Source: Heloderma charlesbogerti (Eukaryota > Chordata > Lepidosauria > Squamata > Helodermatidae). Taken from it: a stretch of DNA of 64,000 bases. The translations under genes were made by a program, and so were the position numbers. Below the pieces are notes generated by a model. It worked only from the letters and a program-made list of their open reading frames with translations, was not told the origin of the DNA and ran no database searches. The DNA is taken from the NCBI GenBank assembly GCA_026122225.1, contig JANEZZ010002197.1, positions 1,302,001 to 1,366,000 of the forward strand, given 5' to 3'. Shown here in pieces: positions 21,942 to 33,485 of the stretch; positions within the stretch are counted from its first letter, which is position 1; every line of letters begins with the position of its first letter.

Positions 21942-21985
21942 AGGGTGCAATCCTATGCATGTTTAGGCAGAAATGGGTCCTACAA
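21942..21985. mobile_element. Left part of a Harbinger-type MITE (family B)
   Basis: TAA then GGGTGCAATCCTATGCATG ... GGTCCTACAA. The element continues at 25623 after a full-length L2, so this and 25623-25716 are one MITE split by the L2. Confidence 0.85.
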
Positions 21986-22400
21986 GGGCCTGCAGGAGAA
22001 GCCACCACCACCACCACCACCACCACCACCGGGGAAGAGGCGTGCCTGCTGCTGCTGTGCCTGCCGCCACCGCCAACATCACCAACACCAGCCCTCCCCG
22101 TGGACTTCTGCCTGGTGGACTGCTAGTCCCTGCAGGACCAGGCCCCCAGGTACTGAGCCAGCTGTGCTGACTGTTCCACCTGCCCCTTCCTGGAGGGGCC
22201 ACATAAGCTGGCTGGCTGAGGTGGCCTGGGAGAGCCAGGGCCTGCAGGAGAAGCCACACGGGGGAAGAGGAGTGCCTGCTGCTGCCTGCTGCCGCCATGC
22301 CTGCCGCCGCCACTGCCACCGCCACCACCATCACCACCGTGGACTCCTGCCTGGCAGTATTTTTAAAGGGGATTTTAAATTGTTTTTAAATTTTGGGGGG
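21986..22400 (+). repeat. L2 5' UTR monomers, GC- and CCA-rich
   Basis: Two units 252 bp apart share GGGCCTGCAGGAGAAGCCAC, GGGGAAGAGG, GTGCCTGCTGCTGC and GTGGACT(T/C)CTGCCTGG. The second unit is partial and joins the body at about 22350. The same unit order appears, inverted, in the 49-52.8 kb copy, so the monomer arrangement belongs to the family and is not a local duplication. Confidence 0.7.
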
Positions 22401-22639
22401 ATTCTGTTGTGTTTTTAGGGGTGGGTAGCCTGCCTGAAAGGCGGGAGCAGGGGGGCATGTGTCCACCTGATGGAGGCAGTGGGGGGAGCGTTGGGGGCCA
22501 GAACATACCGAGGCTGGGCGGCAGGTGCTGGCGGAGCGCTAGGGGCAGGCCATGCCAGGTAAGGGGAACAAGGGAGAGATGTGTAGTATCTGTCCCCTGC
22601 TCCGGGCCTGTCCAGAGCCAAAGGATCTGACTCCATCTT

Positions 22640-25476
22640 CTGGCCTTCGTTTGCTGCTCTGCAATGCCAGGTCTGTTACCCAGAAAACCTCCCTCATCCA
22701 TGACATGATCCTGGATGAGGGTGCAGACCTGGCATGTATTACGGAGACCTGGCTGGCCGAGGCCGCTGCCCCAACTCTTGCATCCATGTGTCCAGCCGGA
22801 TTTTCGTATGCGCAGCAGCCGAGGGCTGGGGATTGGGGAGGGGGAGGGGGAGTGGCTGTTAACTACCGGGAATCCTTGGTCTTCACCAGACCCCCTCTCC
22901 GGGAGACCAAGGTTGCTGAGTGCAGGTACTGGAGGTTGGGCCCGAAGGGCAGTCTGTGGATTCTGCTCGTGTACCGTCCACCCCACTGCACGACTGACTC
23001 CCTGGCCGAGGTGCTTGAGGTGGTCTCTGATATGCGTGTGCAGTTCCCTGACTTGTTGGTGTTGGGGGGACTTCAACGTACATTCGGCGGCCGTCCTCAC
23101 AGGGGCACCTTGGGACTTCATGTAGACCATGGCTTCCTGGGAGCTGCATCATATTCCAACTGGGCCCACCCACATAGCCGGTCATGCACTAGACCTTGTG
23201 TTATTTCTGGAGAAGAAGGGAGTGATTTGGAAGTCGGGGGTATATCCACCACCCCCTTGTCATGGTCAGGTCACTATCTGGTGATGTTGGACTTCTCGGT
23301 TCCACAACCCCTCCGCAGGGGTGGAGGACCCATTAAAATGGTCCTCCCCAGGCATCTTATGGATCCGAATGGATTCCTGAACGCGCTTGGGGATTCTCTG
23401 GAGCACGCCAACTGCCACTCAGTTGAGACCCTGGTAGGTGACTGGAATGCCCCAATCACTGGGGCATTAGATTGGGTGGCTCCGCAACACCCTCTCCCCC
23501 TGAACAGGGCTTGGACTGCACTATGGTTCAATCCGCAGTTACGAGCTCTGAAACAGGAGGTGAGACAGCTAGAGCGCCGGTGGCAGACGTCTCGCTCCAA
23601 AGGCAATCAGACACAGGCTAGAGCTGTATCTTCAGCCTGTCACGTGGTGGTGAAGGCAGCAAAAAAGGAATATTATGCTGCCTCTATCGCGTCTGCAGAG
23701 TGCTGTCCCAGGAGGCTGTTCCAAGTGGTCCGGAGCCTGGTCGGTCCAGTTGCTCTGGAACTGCTGGAGCATTCTAAGGCTTCCTGTGAGGCCTTGGCAA
23801 GGCACTTTGCAGATAAAATTGATCAGATTAGGAGTGTTATTCCGTGCGCTGTGGATACAGTTAGTGAGCAGGAGGCGGTCTGTGGCACACCGGTTTTGTG
23901 GGATCGGTTCCAGCTTCTTCCTTCTGATGAAGTGGACAAGGTGCTTTCATCTGTAAGGCCGACCACCTGCTTACTTGATCCTTGCCACCTTGGCTCATTA
24001 TGAGCTGCAGAGAGACGGTGGGTGAGGGGATCAAGGCGGTGGTGAACACCTCCCTTGAGGAGGGAGTGATGTCATCAGCCCTCAAGGAGGCAGTGATAAG
24101 ATCGCTCTTAAAGAAGCCCTCCTTGGATCCCCAAGTTCTGAACAACTTTCACCCAGTCTCGAATCTGCCTTTTTTGGGCAAGGTGATTGAGCGGGTGGTG
24201 GCGATGCAGTTGAAGGCACACTTGGAAGAAGCCGATTATCTAGATCCATTTCAGTCGGGCTTCAGGCCTGGGCATGGGACAGAAACAGCCTTGGTCGCCT
24301 TGGTGGATGATATGAGGAGGGCTCTGGATAGGGGTGAATGCTCCTTCCTTGTTCTCCTTGACCTCTCAGCGACTTTTGATACTGTTGACCACGGTATCCT
24401 CCTGGACCGCCTGGAGGGGTTGGGCATTGGAGACACCGTACTATGGTTGTTCTGGTCCTTCCTCTCTGGCAGGTGCCAGAGGGTAGAACTGGGAGAGGAG
24501 GTTTCGGACCTGTGGCTGCTCACTTGTGGGTTGCCACGGGGTTCCATCCTCTCCCCGATGCTATTTAACATCTATGTGAAGCCGCTGGGGGCTATCATCA
24601 GGAGGTTTGGGGTGCGGTGTCATCAGTATGCGGATGACACGCAGCTCTACCTCTCGTTCAAATCTTCACCAAGGTTGGCCATAGAATCCCTGTCCAAATG
24701 TCTGGAGAAGGTGAGTGGCTGGATGGGGAGGAATAAGCTGAAGCTGAACCCTGAAAAGACCGAGGTACTTTTGGTGGGAGACAAGAGGAGGCTGGGGGAT
24801 GTTGACCTGGTGTTGAATGGGGTACGATTACCCTTGAAAGACCAGGTCTGCAGCTTGGGGGTCATTTTGGACTCCCAGCTGTCAATGGAGGCTCAGGTGT
24901 CAGCTGTGAGCCGGACAGCGCTGTACCAACTCCATCTGATATCGGCAGCTGCGCCCCTTCCTTCCCGACCATCTGCTCCCATTGGTAGTACGTGCCCTAG
25001 TCTCCTCTCGTTTAGACTACTGTAATGCTCTGTACGTGGGGTTACCCTTGAAGACGGTTCGGAAGCTGCAGCTGGTACAGAATGCTGCAGCTCGCCTGAT
25101 TAAAGGCAGCCGCCAGCGAGATCACATCACTCCGGTGCTGAAGGAGCAGCACTGGCTACCAGTTGTTTTCGGGGCCAAATTCAAGGTGTTGGTTTTGACC
25201 TTTAAAACCCTATATGGCTCCAGCCCAGCTTATCTCAAGGAACGGCTCCAGCAACACCAGATAGGTTGCTCAACAAGATCAGTCTCGGATGGCCTTCTCT
25301 CTGTCCCATCAGCCAGGTCAGCTAGGCTGGTGAGGACGAGGGAGAGGGCCTTCTCTGTGGTGTCCCCCACTCTGTGGAACTCCTTCCCTAGGGAACTCCG
25401 CCATGCCCTCTCTTTAATGAGCTTCCGCCATGCATTAAAAACATGGTTGTTCAGGCAGGCATTTGGGGTGGGCTAG
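22640..25476 (+). pseudogene. L2 endonuclease-reverse transcriptase ORF, broken
   Basis: Three overlapping open segments (22552-24003, 23982-25025, 24982-25476) together cover the L2 polyprotein: APE endonuclease, linker, RT and C-terminal domain. The frame changes listed for the element make it non-functional. The RT keeps LLDLSATFDTVDH (motif A) and YADDTQ (motif C). Motif B is altered: GLPRGSILSP instead of GVPQGSILSP as in the other copy. Confidence 0.9.
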
Positions 25477-25622
25477 GGTAATTTTAGAAATGCAATGTTT
25501 TTAATATTGAATTTTATTGTGTAAACTGTTTTTATTGTTGTACATCGCCCAGAGTGGCTGGGTGACAGGCCAGATGGGCAATTAATAAATTTAATTCATT
25601 CATTCATACATACATACATACA

Positions 25623-25716
25623 TACAACTCCCAACATCCCCCAGTCAGTGATGCTGTCTGGGGGATGCTGAGTGTTGCATGATTTATTTTTGTCTAAACG
25701 TGCATAGGATTGTTCC
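25623..25716. mobile_element. Right part of the split Harbinger-type MITE
   Basis: TACAACTCCCAACATCCCCC ... TAAACGTGCATAGGATTG, TTCCC then TAA. It joins to 21942-21985 to rebuild a normal ~135-bp family B element. Confidence 0.85.
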
Positions 25717-25997
25717 CTAAGGGAATTTTATCCCGCCTTTCTATTTATTTTTAAAAATACACAAGGCTGCTGCTTCTACGGGTTTCTCTGCTTTTTAGAC
25801 TCTTTGTCATTGGTTTTGTGTAAATTGTTTGTTTTTAAAATGATATTATGACTTTTTTTACATTGGAAAGCCATTTATTTAGTTTAATAGAGAAGTTGTA
25901 TATACAAATATAGTTCAATAAACTAAATGCTTCGACTGGCAGTGGCTCCCCCGGGTCTGTGGTAGAGGTCTCTCCCAGCCTTGTCAATTACCTGAGA

Positions 25998-26125
25998 TTC
26001 TTTAAGGGTGCAATCCTTTGCATGTTTAGACAGTAAACAGGCCTACAATTCCCAGCATGCCCCCATCAGCCATTGGGGGTTGTAGGCTTTTTTTCTGCCT
26101 AATCATGCATAGGCTTGCGCCCTAA
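25998..26125. mobile_element. Harbinger-type MITE (family B)
   Basis: TAA + GGGTGCAATCCTTTGCATG ... CATGCATAGGCTTGCGCCC + TAA; internal arms CCTACAATTCCCAGCATGCC and GGGGGTTGTAGGC. Confidence 0.85.
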
Positions 26126-26379
26126 GTTAGAGATGTGAAGGGCTGGGATCTAATGCAGGTGAAATCCCTTGGTTCCTCTCCACAATGAGAAATTCCCTGG
26201 GACCTGGGATTGATTTACATGAAAGGTATTCTTCCCTCTCCCTCCATGAGGAATATCCTGTGAAGGTTACTAGGACAGAAAAAACATGTATCCAAATGCA
26301 AAATTCATGTGGAGTTTGCAAGAAACTGACGTGATCTTTCCTATCAAATCCACCCCAACTTGATGCTTTCCCTGTGTAT

Positions 26380-26578
26380 TACATAAGAAGCTGTTTCCCC
26401 CTGAATCAGACTATTGATCTGTCTAGCCCGGTATTGTCTACACTGACTGGCAGCGGCTGTCCAGGGTTTCAGGCAGGATTCTTTCCTAGCTCTACCTGGA
26501 GATGCCAGAGATCAAACCTGAGGCCTTCTGCATGCGCAGCAGGAGTTCTACTACTGAGCTACAGACCCTCCTGTTTCC
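26380..26578 (-). mobile_element. tRNA-derived squamate SINE
   Basis: On the minus strand: GTCTGTAGCTCAGTAGTAGA (A box), CAGGTTTGATCTCTGGC (B box) and CATCTCCAGGTAGAG, then the body and a 3' end complementary to AGAAGCTGTTTCCCCCTGAA. Nearly full length. It is not a tRNA gene, because the acceptor and anticodon arms do not pair. Confidence 0.75.
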
Positions 26579-26799
26579 TCCCTTCTGTATTCCTTGATTG
26601 GGTTAGAGTTCAAGAGAGCCACATTTTAGTCACTCTCTCAGAATGCTTGAAACTTGGGATCGTACAAAACTGATTATTGGCAGGTTCAGGGCAGATAGAA
26701 GGAAACATTTCTTCCTGCAACATATAGAATGGATTGATTTTAAATACGTGATTTAAGCAAGTTTTAAATTGCCAAGAAAAAAGAAGGTACATGATGCAT

Positions 26800-26875
26800 C
26801 AAGCTTGCTGAAGCTTTGCTGGTCTGGACCTGATTCCTCCCTGGATGGGAGACTACCTGGGAACCATATATAGTG
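26800..26875 (+). pseudogene. 5S rRNA-derived fragment
   Basis: GAAGCTTTGCTGGTCTGGACC ... CCTGGATGGGAGACTACCTGG matches the 5S rRNA internal control region (A box, intermediate element, C box) with many changes. It is not a working 5S gene; either a 5S pseudogene or the head of a SINE3-type element. Confidence 0.6.
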
Positions 26876-26879
26876 ATGC

Positions 26880-28175
26880 TGCTGAATTTTGTAATTAGTT
26901 GGTTCGTTGGTCGAAACTCTTGCATCATTTTTGTGGCAAGCTTGGATTGCCGTCTTCTGAATTTGTTATTAATTTTTGAATAGACTGTGAGCTTTGGAGT
27001 ACGTGCAGTCTGCTTGTAAAATATGGTCTTTCTGCGCATGTGCTGAATTGGCTGATTTAACCCATTTCTTTCAGAAGGAAATATGAAGATGTCAGTCAGT
27101 AGCATTGTCGTCTCTCTTCCATATACTGATCAGCAACAGCTAGTAAACTTTACACACGACGTGATTACAAACTACATCTCCTAAGATGCAGTTTGATACT
27201 GTGCATACGCAAAAACTGATATACACAGAACAAGTTATCAAATTAAAGGAGAACTCTTATCCAAGGTTACACAAATGAATTTGTTACTTTCAGAGGAAAA
27301 ATCAAATTCATTTGTGTCAACTTTTCCCATCACTAACCTTATATATATATATACGTTGCCTTGATTTCCATGGAAGAAAGGGAGGATGCAAATGTAACAA
27401 ACTAAACAAAACCACAAATTTAAACTAGTTTCTCATTTTCTACTTTGTATGTTTCCTGGACCAGCAGCCATACTAAGTAGTTACTAAACATACTGGTTTT
27501 GCAACTAAATAGAGCCTTTATATGACCCAGGAGCATAATCCAAAACTTTTGATCATGCAGCTTACCTAAATTCTAAGTATACAATTATAGCTTCTGAGAG
27601 ATAAGACGAGCCATTGTGAGATTAATGGATTTTTGCTCAGCTTTGTGCACATGCAAGAATGCTAAGCAAACTGACTTGAAGGCCAGAATGTTCTAGAAGG
27701 GGCTGGTAGCTATTGGACAGGACACTATTTCCCCATGACATGGGAGACGGCCTGTAGCACGTCTGAGAGCTCCGTCCAGGCCTTAAGTGTCGAGGTGGGG
27801 CAGGGACTGCCTCTCCTTGCCTGAGAAGCAAAGAGGCAGCTTTGGAAAATACAGACCCTGAGCTTTCCAAAGCCTTCCCTGTGTGGGTGTGGATGGAATG
27901 TTGTGGGTGTTGTGAGTGTGTGTGTGGTGGTGGTGATGTTTCTCTCTTAAGATTCTTAAGAGAAAAAGAGAAAATGTAGGGTGACAGTGTCTCGAAAGGT
28001 TGGGTGTGCGTGTGTGTGTGTGTGTAGTGGCAGCAGCTCTGGACTCACCTACTGCCAATTCTGATGCACTGCCCAGCATCAGCCCCCTAACATTCTTTCT
28101 GAGGCATGTGGCCCTCCAGAGGAAAACCAGTTGCCCAGTCCTGGTCTATAGTGTGTGGCTGGTAGAGTAATGAAT
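26880..28175. other. No gene recognised
   Basis: Contains (TA)n at 27338-27352 and GT-rich runs at 27905-27930 and 28003-28025. Otherwise no classified repeat or exon. Confidence 0.4.
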
Positions 28176-28179
28176 ACAG

Positions 28180-28600
28180 ATGATACAAACCTTAAGATCA
28201 GCAAGAGAGACCCTTCTCGGTTGCCCACCTGTGAGAGCAGTTAGGTGGGTGACCACACCTGAGATGGCCTTCTCTGCCGTGGCCCCACACCTCTGGAATA
28301 AGTTGTCATTGGAGGTCCACTGTGCTCCGTCATTGCAGACTTTTAAGAAGGCCTTGAAAACATACTGCCTTACTCTGGCCTTCTCCTGATATGATTGCTG
28401 TTGCTGCTGTTTTTATTGCTGTTTTTGTTGTTGGTTTTTATTGCTGTTTTTTTAATTACTGTTTTATTATGTTTGTGTTTTTATCACTTTTAATATTATA
28501 TTGGTTTATGTGCTTTATTGTATGTTGCCTTGGGTGGGCTTCTGCCCTGAAAGGCAGCCAAGAAATATTTTAAATAAATAAAATACATTTTGAGAACTGG
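28180..28600 (+). mobile_element. L2 C-terminus and 3' UTR fragment
   Basis: Codes for a decayed EMAFSAVAPHLWNKLSLEVH and FKKALKTYCL, then a T-rich 3' UTR with GCCTTGGGTGGGCTTCTGCC and AAATAAATAAAA at the end. An older L2 subfamily than the 22-25 kb copy. Confidence 0.8.
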
Positions 28601-29102
28601 ACAGATTACAGAGTTCAGGTAACTAGAATGTACAAACTAGGCAGATGGGTACACCCACTGGGTGAACTTGGTTAGATACTGTAGAGTGGCATCTCTTGAA
28701 TCTTGGAGCCAGTGATTATTTGTCAATCCAGGGGAAAACCAACAATGATAAATACATCGCATGATAACCTATTGTGTAGATATTTATGGCTCTTTCTTGT
28801 ACATACCTCCTGCCACCAGCATTTAATTCCTTGTCTTTAACAGTGGGTCATGGATTCAGCTTTTAAGTTTAGGCTCTGCTTTAGCCTGTTTGTTTAAAAT
28901 GAAATCTGAACTAAGTGCAAATCAGGTTACTTTAAGGCATATCCAAGAGGCTACTTGTTAGGCAAGGCCCTCTGGGAAGGATGCTCCGAAGTCAGGGTGC
29001 CCCCACTGAAAAGGCCCTCTCCCCTATAGCCGCCTGCCATACCTGGCTTAGCGAGACAACTCAGAGAAGAACCTCTGATGAAGATCTCAGGGTACATCTG
29101 GG

Positions 29103-29385
29103 TTTGTTGTTGTTCAGTCGTTGTGTCTGACTCTTCGTGACCCCATGGACCATAGCACGCCAGGCCTTCCTGTCCTCTGCTCTTTCCCGGAGTGTGCTCA
29201 AGTTCATATTCATTGCATCGGTGATGCTATCTAGCCATCTCATCCTCTGCCGTCCCTTTCTCCTTTTGCCTTCAATCTTTTCCAGCATCAGGTCTTTTCC
29301 AGGGAGTTTTCTCTTCGCATTAGGTGGCCAAAATATTTGAGCTTCAGCTTCAGTATCTGTCCTTCCAATGAGCAGTCAGGGTTGA
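29103..29385 (-). mobile_element. BovB LINE 3' end, copy 2
   Basis: Minus-strand coding GKRRKGRQRMRWLDSITDAM ... HGVTKSQTQRL with the (CAA)n tail (complement of TTGTTGTTGTT). It extends about 45 bp further 5' than the 9.5-kb copy (complement of AAAATATTTGAGCTTCAGC). Confidence 0.9.
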
Positions 29386-29653
29386 TTACCAGATTACATC
29401 TGAGTAAGTAATTTAAAAAACAACAAACAAAACAGCTAATTTATATAAAATAATCAATTTTTTATTTTTACAAATCCATTCATACCCAGCCGGTTATGTA
29501 AGTAACCTATGAAATCCATTGCCAGAGGAAGTTGTGGTGTTAATTGGCTTTCATAAAGGTTAGAGGAACTTTATGGAGGGGCCTGCCTCTGGCTGTTAGC
29601 TGAAAATGGAACTTCCATTTTCAGAGGCAGTGTCACTGCAGTGACTAGATGAT

Positions 29654-29690
29654 CACGCGCACGCACGCGCGTGCGCGCACACACACACTC
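29654..29690 (+). repeat. Alternating CG/CA tract (Z-DNA prone)
   Basis: CACGCGCACGCACGCGCGTGCGCGCACACACACAC-type alternation of about 37 bp, unusually CpG-rich for a non-island site. Confidence 0.85.
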
Positions 29691-29839
29691 AGCCGATCTG
29701 GAGTCTTATGATACAGTCTTATGATGAAATTAAACTGGAGATGTATAGCATTTTTTTAAAGGCTCTTCAATGCATTGTATTTCATAACAGACTGCTTTTC
29801 TATAGTTATATAATTCAGATTGTGTGGAAACTGTGCTTT

Positions 29840-30020
29840 ATTTCCCCAAACTTTATTATTTATTGTGCATCCTGCCCCCCTACCAAAAAATGGTACTCAG
29901 TGTGGCTAATAATAAAAACCAGATTAAAAACAAATCATTAATTAAAACATAACACAAAAACAAATAAATTAAAAACACAACGATAAAAGAAATGAACAGC
30001 GCCAGCCAATTAAAACCCCT
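29840..30020 (-). mobile_element. Old L2 3' UTR fragment
   Basis: A/T-rich TTTATTATTTATTGTGCATC ... CAGATTAAAAACAAATCATT, the minus-strand aspect of an L2 3' UTR. Low confidence in the family. Confidence 0.4.
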
Positions 30021-30658
30021 TCAGCAACAGACCAGTTTAGATGCTGAAAGCTTGCCATTTCTTTATTTCTGGCCTGGTTCTCTGAGCAGTACCTTCTGGT
30101 TGGTTCTAGGTGACACTTTAACTTCCCTCAATGCCCCTGTCGTAGCACCACTCTAGGTAATTGTGGAAAATTAAAATGGCAGCCCTCAGCTTCCTGACGC
30201 TGCTCAGTGCACTATTTCCAGCGGAGTCCACCACGACTCACCGACAGAGAAGGGGGCCCAGCAGAGTGTACTTTGCTCAGGGCCCCCTCAGACCTGGAGT
30301 TTACCCTGGCTAGCCTAAACCCTGGCAAGAGTTGTATATCCAGCCTCTGATAGTTTTGAAAGTGAATCCGATAAAAGGGATGTTTCAGACAATTGTCTGA
30401 ACTGCAATCTCTGCTTTGGAAATCAGACCTGCGAAAGCACCATGGCGTGGCATCCCCTACATATATGGTCTGCTATTTATTGGCTTATTTGCTTACCTAA
30501 TGTGACAGGGACTGCCCTCTCTTCTTCGAATGCAACTGTGGAAGGCACAGGCGCCGCTCCCGAAAGAAACAGGGTGCAGCCCTGCATTTAATACCTGACA
30601 GGGTTTTGAACAGCTGAAGGAGGGGAGTAGAGAAGAGGTAGGAAGGTACAGCCTTAAG

Positions 30659-30756
30659 GGCGCAATCCTAGGCACGTTTGGACAGAGACGTGCCCTGGGA
30701 TATGCTGGGAGTTGTAGGCCTTTTCTCTGTCTAAAAGTGCATAGGATTGCACCCTA
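30659..30756. mobile_element. Harbinger-type MITE (family B), clean TSD
   Basis: TAA + GGGCGCAATCCTAGGCACG ... GTGCATAGGATTGCACCC + TAA; one internal arm is shortened. Confidence 0.85.
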
Positions 30757-30816
30757 AATCACCCCTCAAAACGAAGAAGCTCAACTTTTAATGCTGGCTG
30801 GTGCTGCCCTCCAGAA

Positions 30817-30830
30817 CCACTAGAGGGCAT
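30817..30830 (+). promoter_or_regulatory. Solitary CTCF-like motif
   Basis: CCACTAGAGGGCAT fits 13 of 14 positions of CCASYAGRKGGCRS. It is not inside a recognised repeat. Sequence match only. Confidence 0.35.
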
Positions 30831-31046
30831 TGATTCTCTTCTTTTTGTTTTGTTGTATTATTATTTTCATTAATATTAGTATTATTCCTTCTTGATAAGT
30901 GTTGCTACAATCAAATAATACAAAATTAAATACAGTCTTAACAGCTGTGGAATCGGAACTAAATGATTGGCCTAAGTTTTGTGAGGCAAATTTCAGATGC
31001 TTGCGCTATGTTGACTCGTTAACAATTCTTTCCCACTCCATATCAA

Positions 31047-31188
31047 GGGTGGGGAATGCGTGGCCCTCCTGATCTTGTTGGACTGCAAGTCCCATCATCC
31101 CTCAGCATTGGCTATGCTTGCGTAGGGCTGATGGGTGCTGTTGTCCAACAGCATCAGGAGGGCCACACATTCCCTACCACTGCTGTAC
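31047..31188. mobile_element. Family A-related hAT MITE
   Basis: GGTGGGGAATGCGTGGCCCTC facing GAGGGCCACACATTCCCTACC; arms TTGGACTGCAAGTCCCATC and GCTGTTGTCCAAC. Confidence 0.8.
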
Positions 31189-31724
31189 ATTCTCAGCTGA
31201 GGTGTAATTTTCCATCAGTAGGCCTGTTTTGAAAATGCTAGAGCTCATTGGCTGTGGGATGTGTAAATTTGCATCTCTGAGTGGTTCTGAGCATGTGTAG
31301 GGTGTCTTTTGCTCACCACCGAGTAACCATGACTCTAAAAGCTAGAGTTAGAGGACAGGAATCCCTGGGGAAAAGTTAGGGCTGTTGGTAAGGCTTGACC
31401 CCCAGAAGTTGTTTTTTTGTTTTAGAAAAGTGTAATGGTTCTTGCTGTCTCTGTTACGGCTGCTTTTTCCTTGCTCTAGAAGGGTCTCAGATACTCCCTG
31501 CCCATTTCAACTTCCTTCATAACTACTCCACTCTTTGTTGGATAACAATAACGCTTAATATTTATCGAGCTCTTCAGAATGCTCAAAACACTTTCGTAGA
31601 TACCCTCCTAGTGGTAATCAAGATTTCAGATGTCTGGTCCATCACAGCTTGGAATAGGGCCTTTGGGGTAGTATTCAATGTAAGTCCTATGTAGAGTAGA
31701 CCTATTGAAATGAATGAGACTTTT

Positions 31725-32145
31725 TAATCATAAGAACATTAGAGCCATGCTGGATCAGACCAAGGGCCCGTCTAGTCCAGCATTCTGTTCACACAATGGC
31801 CAGCTAGCTGCCCATGGGAAACCCACAAGCAGGACAGGAGTGCAACAGCACCCTCCTGCCCATGTTCCCCAGCAATTGATGTACATAGGCATACTGCCTC
31901 TGGTACCGGAGGTAGCATATTGCCCTCAAGCCTAGTAGCCATTGATAGACTTCTTCAGGAATTTGTCCAACCCCCTTTTAAAGCCATCCAGGTTGGTGGC
32001 CATCACTACATCTTGTGGTAGCCAATTCCATAGTTTAACTATGCGCTGTGTGAAAAATCCCATCCTTTAATCTGTCCAGGATCTTCCACCAATCATCTTC
32101 ATGGGATGACCTCAGGTTCTAGTATTATGAGAGAGGGAGAGAAAT
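31725..32145 (+). repeat. Unclassified interspersed repeat
   Basis: AAGAACATTAGAGCCATGCTGGATCAGACC ... GTAGCCATTGATAGACTTC ... GTTCTAGTATTATGAGAGAGGG. The CATAAGAACATnAGA...GATCAGACC opening resembles a repeat common in sauropsid genomes. I cannot assign the class. Confidence 0.55.
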
Positions 32146-32164
32146 GTATTATGAGAAGTGATGA

Positions 32165-32440
32165 TTTAACTACAGCCCCATTCATTTTCATTCTCCTAGG
32201 CATTTTATTTTGCAGTTTTTAAAAAAATCTGGTATTATATTTTATTATATTTTAAATTTCTGCATTCTATTTTCTGTTGGTTATTTTTATATTGTAACTT
32301 TAAACTTTTATATTGTATTTTATCATCCTTATTGTATGGTATTTTGTGCTTTTAATTGTTGTGAACTGCCCAGAGAGCTTCTATTGGGCGGCATAAGAAT
32401 GTAACAAGCAAGCAAGCAAATAATAAATAAATAAATAATG
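32165..32440 (+). mobile_element. L2 3' UTR
   Basis: T-rich UTR ending GTGAACTGCCCAGAGAGCTTC and TTGGGCGGCATAAG, then (AAGC)n/(AATA)n. Typical L2-type 3' end. Confidence 0.65.
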
Positions 32441-32611
32441 ACAGCATGCATTCCTATCTGTCTGTGTTTCTCTGTTGTGGGAGTTAATTGGTTAACTGAC
32501 TTGCCAGGGTATAATCTCACATCCCCTCTTAGGAAAGACAGGAAAATGACTTGGGCTGTGAAGCTCCTTGAATCATTGGTAAATTTGCCTGGCTGCAGAG
32601 AAACGGCCACC

Positions 32612-33138
32612 TCTTCCATTTATTTATTTATTTATTTATTTTTATTAATTAAATTTCTTAATCACCCATCTGGCCAGTCACCCGCCCACTCTGGGCGATG
32701 TACAGCAATACGAACAGTTTTAAAACAATAAAATTCTACATTAAAACATATTTCTAAAAATACCCTAACCCACCCCAAATGCCTGCCTGAACAACCACGT
32801 TTTTAATGCGTGGTGGAAGCTCATTAAAGAGGGGGCATGGTGGAGTTCCCTAGGGAGGGAGTTCCACAGAGTGGGGGCCACCACAGAGAAGGCCTTCTCC
32901 CTCATCCTCACCAGCCTAGCTGTCCTGGCTGATGGGACAGAGAGAAGGCCATCCGAGGCTGATCTTGTTGAGCAGCCTGTCTGGTGTTGCTGGAGGTGCT
33001 CCTTAAGATAGGCTGGGCTGGAACCATATAGGGTTTTAAAGGTCAAAACCAACACCTTGAATTTGGCCCAGAAAACAACTGGCAACCAGTGCAATTCCTT
33101 CAGCACTGGAGTGATGTGATCACGCAGGCAGCTGCCTT
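32612..33138 (-). mobile_element. Young 5'-truncated L2 copy
   Basis: A minus-strand open frame at 32765-33145 reads DHITPVLKELHWLPVVFWAKF ... ALKTWLFRQAFGVG, very close to the 49-52.8 kb copy. The 3' end shows ATCGCCCAGAGTGG (complement at 32684-32697) and an (AATA)n tail. Confidence 0.9.
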
Positions 33139-33485
33139 CCGTCATTCCTGCTGCCTTCTCCTCCTCTATCCAAGTGTTCTGTCACTGATGTGACTTAAGG
33201 GCTGCTCCTAGGAACAGCTGGGATTGCTTGGCGGTTGGGAAGGGCCTTTTCCTGGCCAGCTGCATGAAATAGGGTGGATGTTGGCACGAGGGCATTGTCA
33301 AGGAGGGTTTTTTAAATCGATACTGCCCCCAAATTATCCCATCCTAAAGGTTAGCAGAACCGCAGAGGATACGAACATTTTAAAACCTTAAATAAATAAA
33401 TGATCCATGAAAACAAATTTAAGTTGTCTCATGTTTGCTTAATGCTTACTGAGGGTGTAATGTGGTCCAGAGCTCAGCCCTGAAA

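Larger units (their letters stand above)
21986..25622 (+). mobile_element. Full-length L2-clade LINE, frameshifted, inserted in a MITE
   Basis: The 5' end (21986-22400) has two tandem monomers starting GGGCCTGCAGGAGAAGCCAC at 21986 and 22238, with a (CCA)n run. Coding follows: APE endonuclease from about 22640 (LLLCNARSV, CITETWL) to SDH-type motifs near 23270, then reverse transcriptase with YADD at about 24628-24639 and the C-terminal LDYCNALYVG block near 25010. There are at least three frame breaks: an extra G in the G-run before the GDFN motif (about 23064), one near 23982 and one near 24945. The 3' end is ATTAATAAATTTAATTCATT then (CATA)n. Target duplication TACAA lies at 21981-21985 and 25623-25627. 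A dead element. Confidence 0.92.
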
